Positions 28,247 through 37,585 are shown, numbered from the stretch's first letter. The stretch: DNA of 64,000 nt from Sebaldella sp. (GCA_018058425.1 JAGOZX010000001.1:32270-96269); one strand, 5' to 3'. Notes: a model not told the origin generated them from the letters alone. Numbers and translations are program-made.

Positions 28247-28630
28247 TTAATATCCGTTTGCACTTGCAGCAATTGCAATCATCATTATAACAAAAAATCC
28301 AATTATATATAGTACTATCATAACTACCATTGCTATCAAGACTAATTTCATTGCTTTTGCTAAGTCTCCCAATGCATTCTTCAATGTTTCTCCTTGGTTT
28401 TCTCTTACAGTTTGGCTAAAAGAGCCACCTGCACTAAATAACTTTAGACCTCCCATTATATACGGTACTCCAACTACGGCTGTAATAATTCCTATACACA
28501 TCATAGCTCCACTTATTATAGTTAAAACTCCACAAATTTGATAAATAATTCCTAAAAAACCTAATTGCTTTTTTAGAGTTGCATCCATTTCTACATGTAA
28601 TATTTCATTGTTTTCCATTCTATTTTCCAT
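28247..28630 (-). CDS. Small multi-pass membrane protein (DUF5362-like)
   Basis: This 127-aa protein has two hydrophobic blocks. The first covers about residues 25-60 (FLGIIYQICGVLTIISGAMM and following) and the second about 90-122 (MKLVLIAMVVMIVLYIIGFF). A soluble loop with GGSFSQTVRENQGETLKNAL lies between them. This pattern resembles the DUF5362 group, a resemblance judged by eye only. I place the start at ATG 28630, five bases after GGAGG; a second ATG at 28642 overlaps that site. No function is known, and it does not share a transcript with hflX. Confidence 0.7.
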   Translation of the reverse strand: MENRMENNEILHVEMDATLKKQLGFLGIIYQICGVLTIISGAMMCIGIITAVVGVPYIMGGLKLFSAGGSFSQTVRENQGETLKNALGDLAKAMKLVLIAMVVMIVLYIIGFFVIMMIAIAASANGY

Positions 28631-28700
28631 ATTTTCCTCCATTTTTTAAAGTATCATATTATTATATCATAAAAACTACAAAAAAATTCTAAATTTTCAA

Positions 28701-29399
28701 TTAATATGATCCATCTACAAAAGTTATTTTTTTAGTTTTCATATTATAGTTAAATTCTGGAGTTCCAGTTGTATAAGGAGCTACACTATATTCATTAAAA
28801 AATATGTTAATTATATCTTTTGAAGTATATGTTAATACAGCTTTTTTTTCTATTTCCTCTCTTGTTATTTCCATTTCATCAGTATCAAAAAATACTTGCT
28901 CTTTATCTTCCTTTATTATTTTATATATTTTATCAAAAGCATCTTTTTTATTAGAACCTAAAATATCACTAGTTATTTCTTTTCCAGTCTTTCTATTTAT
29001 AACAATTGAATTAACTGGATGCCCTCCATGTGCCCCACCTAAATAAACATCTGCTGAAAATAAAATGGAAATTATATCACTATCATAATAAGTTATGATT
29101 GATCCAAAATCTACATAAGGTTTACTATACAGATCCTTCTCTTTTGCTAATTCCTTTTCATATTTACTCCATTTTTTTTCATCAACTATTTCATTGATTT
29201 TCTTATTTACCTCTGCATACTTTACATTATCTTTAAAAACAGGTTTTTCCAGTTTAAATTCTTTATTTCCATTCACAATAATACTCTTATACTCTATCTC
29301 TGAAAGCTTTGGTGATCCATTTACTTCTGTATTTTCAGCAGCAACAGCAATAAATAAACTCATAATTGTTAAAAGAAATATTTTAATAACATTTTTCAT
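28701..29399 (-). CDS. Secreted DUF3298/RsiV-like protein
   Basis: This 232-aa protein starts with a signal peptide (KNVIKIFLLTIMSLFIAVAA, about 2-21). The mature part contains SADVYLGGAHGGHPVNSIV (about 125-143), the hallmark of the DUF3298 domain, followed by RKTGKEITSDIL and a C-terminal half with the helix-sheet pattern typical of PdaC/RsiV extracellular domains. Probably periplasmic; the family may bind cell-wall fragments or lysozyme, but no activity can be read here. It lies 71 nt upstream of the small membrane-protein gene on the same strand. Confidence 0.82.
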   Translation of the reverse strand: MKNVIKIFLLTIMSLFIAVAAENTEVNGSPKLSEIEYKSIIVNGNKEFKLEKPVFKDNVKYAEVNKKINEIVDEKKWSKYEKELAKEKDLYSKPYVDFGSIITYYDSDIISILFSADVYLGGAHGGHPVNSIVINRKTGKEITSDILGSNKKDAFDKIYKIIKEDKEQVFFDTDEMEITREEIEKKAVLTYTSKDIINIFFNEYSVAPYTTGTPEFNYNMKTKKITFVDGSY

Positions 29400-29490
29400 A
29401 TTCTACCTTCTCCTTAATATATTTTCTCTAGTTTATCATTTTTCTGACTAATGAGAAAGTAATTTTTTAAATATTTAAACTATTTCTATA

Positions 29491-29522
29491 AAAAAATGAG
29501 AATAAATTCATTCTCATTTTTT
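29491..29522 (-). terminator. Terminator of the PTS sugar operon
   Basis: A 13-bp perfect hairpin (AAAAAATGAGAAT with ATTCTCATTTTTT) lies 7 nt beyond the isomerase stop. Confidence 0.85.
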
Positions 29523-29528
29523 CTATAC

Positions 29529-30065
29529 TTACCTTATGATATTTGGATTTGTAAAAACATCACTGGAATCCTCACTATTAGATGAAAATTCAGTTATTAC
29601 AGCCCCCTCTTCTCCTGCTCTAAACCAATGTTTTGTATTTGCTGGTATTGTATATTGATCTCCTGGAAATAATACTATTCTTTTTTCAGCAGTATAATAC
29701 TTACTGTTTCTTTCAGGTTTTTGAATATCTCCCTTACCATTCTCTTCTTCTGTATAAAGATAGACCATTCCATACTTACATCTGAATGTTTCCTGCTTAC
29801 CTGTATCGCCATTTTTTCTTGTAGGATGCTTATGTTCTGGGCATGCCTGTTTTGGAAGTAACACCATTTCTTTAGCACAATATCTTTCATTATTTACATA
29901 TATAATTAACTGTAGTCCCTCATTATAAATATCATTTAAGCCAAAATCAACTATTTCTAATTTATTTTTTTCCTCTTCTGTTAATATGATATTTGCTTTA
30001 TTATAAAGCTCTAAAATGCTTTTTTTTACTTCACTATAAAGTTTATAATTTAAAATAATACACAC
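29529..30065 (-). CDS. D-lyxose/D-mannose isomerase-like cupin
   Basis: This 178-aa cupin has the metal-ligand cluster of the D-lyxose ketol-isomerase family: PEHKHPTRKNGDTGKQETFR (about 74-93, two His and a Glu), with the fourth ligand in IPANTKHWFRAGEEG (about 141-155). The family converts D-lyxose to D-xylulose and D-mannose to D-fructose. It closes a PTS operon that imports sugar already phosphorylated, so the real substrate here could be a sugar phosphate. The start is uncertain: the only early start is GTG at 30065, and an AAGGAG sits very close to it. Confidence 0.85.
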   Translation of the reverse strand: MCIILNYKLYSEVKKSILELYNKANIILTEEEKNKLEIVDFGLNDIYNEGLQLIIYVNNERYCAKEMVLLPKQACPEHKHPTRKNGDTGKQETFRCKYGMVYLYTEEENGKGDIQKPERNSKYYTAEKRIVLFPGDQYTIPANTKHWFRAGEEGAVITEFSSNSEDSSDVFTNPNIIR

Positions 30066-30125
30066 CTCTCCTTCACATATAATCTTATTCCATGATTAAA
30101 CTACTTATAAAAAACCTCTTACTTC

Positions 30126-30989
30126 TTACTTATATAAAGAAGCCTTTCCAACTGAAGAAAACAGTTCCATCTTATACTTAATAACTTTTTGTGCTTCTAT
30201 AATACAATCAGGATAAATAACATTAGGATCCCACCATTCAGTTGTTGATAAAATTTCTCTTGCTTTTTTATAATAAGCGTACTTCATATCGCTAGAAATA
30301 TTAATTTTACTAACTCCTAATGTTACAGATTCTGCAACCTCTTCATCTGGATTCGCTGAACCACCATGTAAAACTAAAGGAATTTTTACTATTTCATTTA
30401 TTTTTTTCAAAATATCCATTTGTAATTTAGGTTGTACATCTTTAGGATAAATACCATGAGCAGTTCCAATAGCTATAGCTAATGTATCTACACCTGTTCG
30501 TTTTATAAAGTCCTCTGCCTGACTTGGATCAGTATATGTTATCTCGCTTACTCCACCCTCTATTGAATTTCCAGTTTGTCCTATTGTTCCTAATTCACCT
30601 TCTACTGATACTCCCACAGCATGAGCAATTTCTACTACTTTTTTAGTTATAGCTATATTTTCCTCATAAGGCAAAGTAGAGCCATCTATCATAACAGAGG
30701 TAAAACCACATCTTATTGCTCTTAAAATTTCTTGTATTGTTCCACCATGATCTAAGTGAATTACTAAAGGTACATCACTATCATAAGCTCTATGCTTTAC
30801 ATATGTTATAAACTCATCAGTTAGAAATTCTAATTCTGTTGGGTGAATTGCTATAATTGCAGGTGATTTTTGTCTTTCAGCCTCTTCTACTACTGCTCTT
30901 AAAAACGTACTATCTGCCACATTAAATGCTCCCACTGCAAATTTATTTTCCTTAGCTACTGCTAATAAATCTTTCATTGTTAATAACAT
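30126..30989 (-). CDS. Class II ketose-bisphosphate aldolase (1)
   Basis: This 287-aa zinc aldolase has the metal ligands in VIHLDHGG (about 74-81), GTAHGIYP (about 178-185) and VLHGGSAN (about 207-214), plus the catalytic-loop EGELGTIGQTG. The wording is closer to the GatY/KbaY/YdjI branch than to glycolytic FbaA, so it may cleave tagatose-, fructose- or another ketose-bisphosphate or -1-phosphate. It is one of two aldolases side by side; this one is followed by the isomerase after a 60-nt gap. Confidence 0.88.
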   Translation of the reverse strand: MLLTMKDLLAVAKENKFAVGAFNVADSTFLRAVVEEAERQKSPAIIAIHPTELEFLTDEFITYVKHRAYDSDVPLVIHLDHGGTIQEILRAIRCGFTSVMIDGSTLPYEENIAITKKVVEIAHAVGVSVEGELGTIGQTGNSIEGGVSEITYTDPSQAEDFIKRTGVDTLAIAIGTAHGIYPKDVQPKLQMDILKKINEIVKIPLVLHGGSANPDEEVAESVTLGVSKINISSDMKYAYYKKAREILSTTEWWDPNVIYPDCIIEAQKVIKYKMELFSSVGKASLYK

Positions 30990-31065
30990 TTACATCCATC
31001 TCCTCATTTTTTATAAAATATTAGTATCTCTCTATTAATAAAGCTACATCTGTATTAATAGTTTT

Positions 31066-31938
31066 CTATACATTTTTAAAATTATTCCCTTGTCCTTTTG
31101 AACCTGATAATTCTATATATCTTAATATTTCATTTTTACATGCTGCTTCCATTTTTTTCATTAAATCAAATAAATCCGCTTTAGAATTTTCTTTTAACTC
31201 ACTATATATTTTTACTCTTCCAGCTTTAAAAATATCTGCTCCTACATTTATTTTATTAATTCCACATAAAACAGCTCGTCTTATATTTCCCTCTCCTGCT
31301 CCACTACCCCCATGAAGTACTAAAGGCTTTTGTACTTTATTTTTAATTTTTTTTATTAATTCAAAATTTATTATTGGTTCTACACCACTTTCATATAATC
31401 CATGTGCGGTTCCACATGATATTGCTAATGCATCTACCCCAGTTTTTCTAAAAAACTCTTCTACTTCATCAATATTAGTATATAAATTTTCTTGTTTCTC
31501 TTTCTCATAATTCCCACTAGAACCTATATGCCCAAGTTCTCCCTCTACACTAACTCCAATTGGACTGGCTAATCTCACTACTTCTTTTGTAATATCAATA
31601 TTTTCCTTTAATGAATTAATACTGGCATCTATCATCAAAGAGGTAAATCCATACCTAAGAGCATAAATACAAGATTCATAATTTTTACCATGATCTAAAT
31701 TCAAAGCTATTGGTATATTAGAATTTTCACATAAAGTCTTTACTAAAGACCCCATTAATTCAGCTTTTGCATGTTCTTCAAAATGTTCCTGAACAATATT
31801 TAATATTATTGGTGCTTCTTTTTCTTTTGCTGCCTCGACCACAGCCCTTGCAGTTTCTAAATTAAAGCAATTAATAGCTAATACTGCATAATTTTTTTCA
31901 TTGGCATCATTAAGCATTTCTTTCATTGAAACAAGCAT
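31066..31938 (-). CDS. Class II ketose-bisphosphate aldolase (2)
   Basis: This 290-aa paralogue of the next gene has the same zinc motifs: ALNLDHGK, SCGTAHGLYE and VLHGGSGAG, with EGELGHIGSSG. The two copies are clearly diverged, including at the substrate end, so they probably handle different ketose phosphates or form a heteromer. I moved the start to ATG 31938 because the GTG at 31947 lies inside the GAGGTG ribosome site. It follows the EIIC gene by 27 nt. Confidence 0.87.
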   Translation of the reverse strand: MLVSMKEMLNDANEKNYAVLAINCFNLETARAVVEAAKEKEAPIILNIVQEHFEEHAKAELMGSLVKTLCENSNIPIALNLDHGKNYESCIYALRYGFTSLMIDASINSLKENIDITKEVVRLASPIGVSVEGELGHIGSSGNYEKEKQENLYTNIDEVEEFFRKTGVDALAISCGTAHGLYESGVEPIINFELIKKIKNKVQKPLVLHGGSGAGEGNIRRAVLCGINKINVGADIFKAGRVKIYSELKENSKADLFDLMKKMEAACKNEILRYIELSGSKGQGNNFKNV

Positions 31939-31965
31939 CTTAAACACCTCTTTTATTAATTTTTC

Positions 31966-33045
31966 CTATTCTAAAGTAAATGAAATATCATCACTTGAAA
32001 TATTTTTATTATCTAAATCCTCAAACTCTTCATCTTCCTCAGTTACTGGTTTCTTCCAAAGAGATAACATTACACCACATATTACTGTTCCTATCAATAA
32101 AGCCAAACAGAATAGCCACGGCTTTTCAAATAATGGAACTACAAACATTCCTCCATGAGGTACAGGGCTTCCAACTCCCCATGTCATCGCTAGCCCTCCT
32201 GCTATTGCTGAAGCAACTACACATGATCCAACTACTCTTACTAAGTCTCTTGCTGCTATAGGTATTACACCTTCTGTAATCATGCAAATTCCCATAGGAA
32301 ATGCTGCTTTTAGTGCTTCCTTTTCAGCCTTCGTATATTTGTTTTTAGTTAAAAAATATGATAAGGTTATTCCAAATGGAGGAATTATAGATCCTATAAA
32401 CTTTACGGCTTCAGGTCCATAAATTCCATCAATTAAAAGGCCGTCTGAAAATAAAGACATCGTTTTATTCACGGGACCTCCAAAATCAAAAGTTGCCATT
32501 GCTCCTAAAATAGCTCCTAATACAAATTTTGAACCGCCTCTCATGTTATTCAGAAAGTTAGTTAAAACCTCTTGTAGCCACACTATAGGCTGCCCAATTA
32601 TCAAATACATCCCTAAACCACTTATTAGAGTTGCCAGTACTGGAATTATCATTATAGGCATCAACCCTTGCATTGATTTCGGAAGTTTTATATATTTTTT
32701 TATTGCTAATACTATATATCCTACTAAAAAACCACCTAGCATTCCTCCTATAAATCCTGTTTTTATCTGTGAACATACAAGACCTGTTATTAAACCCGGT
32801 GCTATTCCTGGTCTGTCAGCAATAGAATAAGCTATAGCTGCACAAATTACTGGTACAATCATTCCCATACCCCAGCCACCAATTTGGTTTATCATGTATG
32901 GAATAGTCCCTGTTTTTTCTCCAACATTTGTTCCACCTAAAATCTGACCTAAAGCAATACAAATACCTGCTGCAACTATTAATGGAATCATATAAGATAT
33001 CCCTGTTAATAAATGCTTTTTTATTTCTTCACCTTTACTTCCCAT
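31966..33045 (-). CDS. PTS fructose-family EIIC permease
   Basis: This 359-aa polytopic protein is the membrane channel of a fructose/mannitol-superfamily PTS. It carries FDFGGPVNKTMSLF (about 186-199), the sugar-site region GICMITEGVIPIAARD (the GITE-like motif) and SPVPHGGMFV. EIIC is separate from EIIA and EIIB, each being its own gene. The last 25 residues are acidic. The substrate cannot be told from sequence; the downstream aldolases and isomerase suggest a ketose or a pentose/hexose converted to one. Confidence 0.92.
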   Translation of the reverse strand: MGSKGEEIKKHLLTGISYMIPLIVAAGICIALGQILGGTNVGEKTGTIPYMINQIGGWGMGMIVPVICAAIAYSIADRPGIAPGLITGLVCSQIKTGFIGGMLGGFLVGYIVLAIKKYIKLPKSMQGLMPIMIIPVLATLISGLGMYLIIGQPIVWLQEVLTNFLNNMRGGSKFVLGAILGAMATFDFGGPVNKTMSLFSDGLLIDGIYGPEAVKFIGSIIPPFGITLSYFLTKNKYTKAEKEALKAAFPMGICMITEGVIPIAARDLVRVVGSCVVASAIAGGLAMTWGVGSPVPHGGMFVVPLFEKPWLFCLALLIGTVICGVMLSLWKKPVTEEDEEFEDLDNKNISSDDISFTLE

Positions 33046-33079
33046 AACTACACTCCTCCTAATTTTTAATTAATAAAAT

Positions 33080-33409
33080 TTATTGAGCAGTACCATTTAG
33101 TTGTTCTTCCACTTTTTCTATAAATTTAACAGGTGATTTTATAACTGTTTCAGTCTTTACACGTACTATTCTTTTCCCTTTAAATCTTTCTTCTCCACCT
33201 ATTTTTATATCTACAGCTAAAATCACCACATCTGCTGCTGCTATTTCTTCTCTTGTTAACTCATTTTCCGTACCTATAGTGCCCTGTGTTTCCACCCTTA
33301 TTTCATGCCCTCTCATTTTAGCGCCCTTAATTAACTTTTCTTTAGCTATATAAGTGTGTGCTATTCCAGCAGTACATGCTGCCACTCCTACTATTTTCAT
33401 AATTTTCAT
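33080..33409 (-). CDS. PTS fructose-family EIIB
   Basis: This 109-aa cytoplasmic phosphocarrier has the fructose-EIIB motif VGVAACTAGIAHTYIAKE, with phospho-accepting Cys12. It takes phosphate from EIIA and passes it to the sugar during transport by EIIC. An ATG 9 nt further in (33400) is almost as good a start, since GGGAG precedes it. The gene sits 34 nt ahead of EIIC. Confidence 0.93.
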   Translation of the reverse strand: MKIMKIVGVAACTAGIAHTYIAKEKLIKGAKMRGHEIRVETQGTIGTENELTREEIAAADVVILAVDIKIGGEERFKGKRIVRVKTETVIKSPVKFIEKVEEQLNGTAQ

Positions 33410-33433
33410 CTCCCATTTCTCCTATTTTATTTA

Positions 33434-33898
33434 TCACTCCTTTATTTCCTGTTCCTTAAATAGTTCTATTATTTCCTTAGGATTTTTCTTAGTTAAAAGT
33501 TCTTCCACTACATCATCATCTGCTAAAGCTTCTGCCACTTGAGAAAGGAGTTTTATATGCACAGTAGTCTTATCTATAGCTCTTACAGCAAATAATATTA
33601 TACATCTTACTGGCTTTCCATCCAGTGTCTCCCAAGCAATATCATTAGTTGTTCTTCCAATAGCAAGCGATGTCTTTAATACACTATTAGACTTCCCATG
33701 AGGAATAGCTACATAATTTCCCAAACCAGTCTGCCCCTCTGCTTCTCTTAAATAAACATCTTTTAAAAACTCTTCCTTTGAAGTTAATACTCCATGCTCA
33801 AAAAGCAAGTCGGACATTTCATCTAACACTTCTTCTTTTGTTCTTCCCTTCAAGTTTAGGTTAATCATATTCTCATTTATGACTTTTGTTATGTCCAT
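33434..33898 (-). CDS. PTS fructose/mannitol-family EIIA
   Basis: This 154-aa protein of the PTS EIIA type-2 fold has its phospho-histidine in VAIPHGKSNSV (His67), preceded by GQTGLGN. It receives phosphate from HPr. It lies 11 nt after the PRD regulator gene and begins the enzyme part of the operon. Confidence 0.93.
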   Translation of the reverse strand: MDITKVINENMINLNLKGRTKEEVLDEMSDLLFEHGVLTSKEEFLKDVYLREAEGQTGLGNYVAIPHGKSNSVLKTSLAIGRTTNDIAWETLDGKPVRCIILFAVRAIDKTTVHIKLLSQVAEALADDDVVEELLTKKNPKEIIELFKEQEIKE

Positions 33899-33909
33899 AT
33901 TTATCCCTT

Positions 33910-35874
33910 CTAACTTAAATTTATAAGTCTTATAATTTTATTAATATTTTTGCAAGCACATATTTCTTTTAATAAATCATTATTATTATATAGTTCAAAT
34001 ATCTCTCTCAATAACTGACTGTCATTGTCATCATTATTTTTTACTGCAATAATTATATCTATCTTATATTTACTTGAGCTATTATTTTTTATCTTTATTC
34101 CAATACAAGATTTTTTTACTATTTTTTTATCTATTAAATAAACAGAAAATTTATCACTTATATCAGTTCTCGAAATATAATTATTTATATTTTTCTTTTT
34201 TGTACAGTTTTCTTTAGCAATAATATTAATCAAATCATATGTATTTATTTCTTCTAAAGATATTTCACTCTCAATATAAATATATTTTTTATATAAAAAC
34301 TGTTTTATTATTTCAAATGAAAAATTTTCTTTCTTATCCTTAAGAGCATTTTTCACATAAACCTCTGTTACATTTCGTACATCATTTTCATTAAATAATG
34401 CTGTTACATAAGCTACAGGTATATTCAATTCTGGGATTTTAACTGTAGAAATTATTAAGTCAATCTCATCTAAATTATATTTTTCTTTTAAGTAATTCAG
34501 AGGTATAATATCCACGATATCCCATTCTGGAAACGAGTGCTTAATCCGACTTCTTAATAAATGAGATGAGCCTACTCCACTTGAACATACCACAAGTACT
34601 TTTTTTTGTTTCATATTTTGTTCTACTGCTGCTTGAAAGTATAAAGTCAAATATCCAATTTCATCTGGACTCACAGTACTTATTTGATATTTCCTAGATA
34701 TATTTAAAATAACTAAACTTATTAAACTATATATTGCAGGAAATTCTTCTTTTATATCATTTAAAATAGGATTTTTAATAACTATGCTATATTTAAGCCT
34801 GTTCATCATAGCCTTTAAATGCAAGATCAGACTTTCATACAACTGGTTATCTGTTTTTAGCTCAAACTGAATTATTTTTGAAACATTTTTTATTATCTCT
34901 TCTGTAATTTCTATTATTTCTGGGCTTGTATCATTTAATAACTTTTTTGTTTCAAAATTTAAAGAGGTAATTCCAACTCCAGAAGAGACTAAATACTGAT
35001 AAATAAAATATACTTCTTCTTTTGGAATAATAATTTCAAATATTTCTGATATTTTATTTGCCGTTTGCTCTGATACTTTATAAATTTTTTTATCCATAAC
35101 TTTGATTTTTCTGTTATTTTCTTTATATAACTTATTCCCATCCTTTAACCTTCTTATTAAAATCAATATATGTGTTATTATGTTGATATAATAAACTTCA
35201 CCTATTGTATAGTTCATTTCACTCTCTATATCTTGCAGCAATGTCTCTACTATACAGAAATCATCTTTTCCAAATTGATTAAATAATTCATGTAATGTTA
35301 TACTATCAATTCGTTCTGAAATTGATTCTGTATTTCTCCCTCTATTAAAAGTTATTAGTTCATTAATAAGACTTACCATAGCGTTTCTAATATCTATCTC
35401 CGAACCTATTAATTTTGTTCCATGTTGACTTTTTTCTAATTGTAGATTATATGGTTTAATTCTACTTTCTATATCTTTCAAATCATTTACAATGGATGCT
35501 CTACTTATATAATATTTATCTGATAGGCTTTGTATTGAGTATCTTTTGGGAGAATTGCTAAGTAATTCAGAAAATATCTTTAATCTTCTCGATTCTATAG
35601 ACATGTGTTCAACTACTTTTTCCTTATTTAAGTGAAGTTCGAAATTAAGTTTCATTTTTTGTTCTTTTGTGATTAATAATTTTATCCCTATTCCTGGTCT
35701 TTTTTCCATTTTAATATATTTTTCTTTCAGATATTCTTCTATAATTTTCAGCTCTCTATATACTGTTTTCTCTGAAACTTTGATAATATCTGCTATATAT
35801 TTTACTGGACTGTAATCATTTTGATTTATAAGATAAATTATAATTTCTTTTTGCCTTGATAACAATGAATACAT
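33910..35874 (-). CDS. PRD-containing transcriptional activator (MtlR/LicR type)
   Basis: This 654-aa regulator begins with two helix-turn-helix units, DYSPVKYIADIIKVSEKTVYRE (start shown, about 18-37) and RYSIQSLSDKYYISRASIVN (about 112-131). Two PRD domains follow, with His phosphorylation sites likely around the segments starting ERIDSITLHE and YESLILHLK. Next comes an EIIB-like domain with VLVVCSSGVGSSHLLRSR (Cys about 419) and a degenerate EIIA-like tail lacking a clear phospho-His. Such proteins sense PTS phosphorylation state and switch on the adjacent sugar operon. As first gene it probably controls its own transcript. Confidence 0.92.
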   Translation of the reverse strand: MYSLLSRQKEIIIYLINQNDYSPVKYIADIIKVSEKTVYRELKIIEEYLKEKYIKMEKRPGIGIKLLITKEQKMKLNFELHLNKEKVVEHMSIESRRLKIFSELLSNSPKRYSIQSLSDKYYISRASIVNDLKDIESRIKPYNLQLEKSQHGTKLIGSEIDIRNAMVSLINELITFNRGRNTESISERIDSITLHELFNQFGKDDFCIVETLLQDIESEMNYTIGEVYYINIITHILILIRRLKDGNKLYKENNRKIKVMDKKIYKVSEQTANKISEIFEIIIPKEEVYFIYQYLVSSGVGITSLNFETKKLLNDTSPEIIEITEEIIKNVSKIIQFELKTDNQLYESLILHLKAMMNRLKYSIVIKNPILNDIKEEFPAIYSLISLVILNISRKYQISTVSPDEIGYLTLYFQAAVEQNMKQKKVLVVCSSGVGSSHLLRSRIKHSFPEWDIVDIIPLNYLKEKYNLDEIDLIISTVKIPELNIPVAYVTALFNENDVRNVTEVYVKNALKDKKENFSFEIIKQFLYKKYIYIESEISLEEINTYDLINIIAKENCTKKKNINNYISRTDISDKFSVYLIDKKIVKKSCIGIKIKNNSSSKYKIDIIIAVKNNDDNDSQLLREIFELYNNNDLLKEICACKNINKIIRLINLS

Positions 35875-36012
35875 TTAGTTTTCACCTCCTATCTTTTCAG
35901 CATGTTTAGATAATAGCATTATTCTTTCATATAAAAAATACTAATCTCTGTCCACAATCCAATGGACTTTTAGGCTCTACTTTCTTATTAATAACCTTCA
36001 AACTAACAATTG

Positions 36013-36052
36013 ATCCCAAAATTTGAAAAATTTTTTGAAAATTATTTGGGAT
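36013..36052. other. Inverted repeat upstream of the PTS regulator
   Basis: ATCCCAAA (36013-36020) and TTTGGGAT (36045-36052) form an 8-bp hairpin whose T-run lies on the plus side, antisense to both flanking genes. It may be an operator or a bidirectional terminator. Confidence 0.35.
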
Positions 36053-36089
36053 TTTTAAGCTTCTCTATACATATTTTTTTGTATAAAAA

Positions 36090-36129
36090 AATACCCTCAT
36101 AACTAAATTTTCTAGAAATTGGGGGTATT
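36090..36129 (-). terminator. Terminator of xpt
   Basis: AATACCC (36090-36096) pairs with GGGTATT (36123-36129). On the minus strand the hairpin is followed by a U-run. Confidence 0.7.
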
Positions 36130-36160
36130 CTATTTTATTATTTATAATATTTATTTAAAA

Positions 36161-36736
36161 TTATTTTTCTAATAGTTTTATCTCATTATTTTCCAAAGAT
36201 TCTATTCTAACCAATGAAACTATTGGTATGTTTTCATCTACTACATATTTACGTCCATTTTGAAATGCTTTTTCTATTACAATTCCAACACCTGCTATTT
36301 TTGCTCCAGATTTTTTTACTATTTCAATAAGGCCTTTCACTACTTCTCCTTTAGCTAGAAAATCGTCGATTAACAGTACATTATCATTTTCATTGATATA
36401 ATCACTTGAAATTGAAATTGTATTTACCTCACCTTTAGTATAAGACTTTACTTCTGCTGAGATCAGTCCTTCACTTAGTGTTAAAGATAACTTCTTTCTA
36501 GCAAAAACCATTGGAACTCCCATAACTAAAGCTGTCATTGCTGCTGGAGCTATTCCAGAAGACTCAATTGTGATAATCTTAGTTATGCCCTTATCTTTAA
36601 ATTCTTCGGCAAATGCCTCTCCTACTTCTTTCATCAATTCCACATCTACTTGATGATTCAAAAATGAATCTACTTTCAAAATGGAACCTTTCAAAACCCT
36701 TCCTTCTGATAATACCTTCTCTTTTAGTTTTTTCAT
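36161..36736 (-). CDS. xpt: Xanthine phosphoribosyltransferase
   Basis: This 191-aa type I PRTase converts xanthine and PRPP to XMP. The start MKKLKEKVLSEGRVLKGSIL and the PRPP loop VLLIDDFLAKGE (about 129-140) are those of Xpt. IESSGIAPAAMTALVMGVP is the conserved purine-site region. It has a GGAGG site. An extended -10 (TGC TATAAT, -10 at 36765-36770) lies just upstream. No purine riboswitch is recognisable in the short leader, unlike many Firmicute xpt genes. Confidence 0.94.
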   Translation of the reverse strand: MKKLKEKVLSEGRVLKGSILKVDSFLNHQVDVELMKEVGEAFAEEFKDKGITKIITIESSGIAPAAMTALVMGVPMVFARKKLSLTLSEGLISAEVKSYTKGEVNTISISSDYINENDNVLLIDDFLAKGEVVKGLIEIVKKSGAKIAGVGIVIEKAFQNGRKYVVDENIPIVSLVRIESLENNEIKLLEK

Positions 36737-36851
36737 AATTCCTCCAATAAAAATTATTTAATTTATTATAGCATGTTTTTAGGGGCTGGTGTAGGGAAAT
36801 GCAAAAATATTTTTGAATTAGTAATTTTTACACTTCTCATTCAAGGTTAAA

Positions 36852-37055
36852 CTAACATTTTTCTATTAATTCTTCAATTCCGCACTTAAAAAATACACAT
36901 AAAATTTCTATAAACTTTAAACTAACGGTGTCTAATCTTTCAGATGCATATAATTTTTCTAAGGTTCCGCGACTAATTTTAGTTATTCTTTGTAACTCAC
37001 TAATACTTCTTATTTCTTTCTCAGCCATTAAAATTCTCAAGTTTGACTTCATCAT
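36852..37055 (-). CDS. Small Cro/CI-type helix-turn-helix protein
   Basis: This 67-aa protein is nearly all a single XRE-like helix-turn-helix: ISELQRITKISRGTLEKLYA (about 18-37), followed by SLKFIEILCVFFKCGIEEL. It resembles the YozG/Xre short regulators found singly in many genomes. It has no partner toxin gene beside it; the flanking genes are xpt and a monooxygenase-fold protein. Targets are unknown. Confidence 0.75.
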   Translation of the reverse strand: MMKSNLRILMAEKEIRSISELQRITKISRGTLEKLYASERLDTVSLKFIEILCVFFKCGIEELIEKC

Positions 37056-37226
37056 AAATTTTCACCCATTCCCTTTATTTTTACTTTTCCTGAAAACCTC
37101 ACAATTTACACTTAATTATAACACAAACATAAAAATATTCAATAAAAAAGCAGACCTTTACTATAAAAAATAAGAGTTTCATTTTCTATAACAATTTTCT
37201 GCTAATAATCCAGCTAAGCTAATCCT

Positions 37227-37514
37227 TTAAAATAAAATAGAATAAGTAGAAATTTCTGGCTCTTTAGATGTGAAAGCACCTAACTTTGGTAATAACTCTG
37301 TAAAATGCTTACTTTTAGAATGTGCATCTAAGTGAGCGTTTGATTCCCATTTCTCAATTATTACTAAATCTAACTTATTTTCATTACTTACATATGCTTT
37401 ATACTCTATACATCCATCTTCTTCATTTGTTTTCTTTACTAACTCCTCAAGGATTTTTTTCCCTTCCTCTATTCCATCCTCTTTAAAAAACATTTTTGCT
37501 GTTACTACTACCAT
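37227..37514 (-). CDS. Antibiotic-biosynthesis-monooxygenase-fold protein (YgiN-like)
   Basis: This 95-aa protein has a dimeric alpha-beta-barrel (ABM) fold, with KTNEEDGCIEYKAYVSNENK (about 28-47) and IEKWESNAHLDAHSKSKHFTE (start shown). Family members are quinol monooxygenases or degrade small reactive compounds, but many are uncharacterised. It lies 71 nt downstream of the NADH oxidase gene on the same strand, past a hairpin, so a redox or oxygen-protection role is plausible. Confidence 0.8.
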   Translation of the reverse strand: MVVVTAKMFFKEDGIEEGKKILEELVKKTNEEDGCIEYKAYVSNENKLDLVIIEKWESNAHLDAHSKSKHFTELLPKLGAFTSKEPEISTYSILF

Positions 37515-37545
37515 AATATTGCCTCCTATTTTTATAATAAATTTT

Positions 37546-37574
37546 AAAAAGGAACAGCTTTAAAAAGCTATTCC
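37546..37574 (-). terminator. Hairpin terminator between NADH oxidase and the ABM gene
   Basis: GGAATAGCTT and AAGCTGTTCC (minus strand, one G-U pair) are followed by U5. This suggests that nox is mostly monocistronic. Confidence 0.75.
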
Positions 37575-37585
37575 TATATTTCTAC

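Noticed and set aside
36737..36851. Possible purine riboswitch upstream of xpt
   Set aside because: The leader is short and lacks the conserved three-way-junction core; only an extended -10 promoter is visible.
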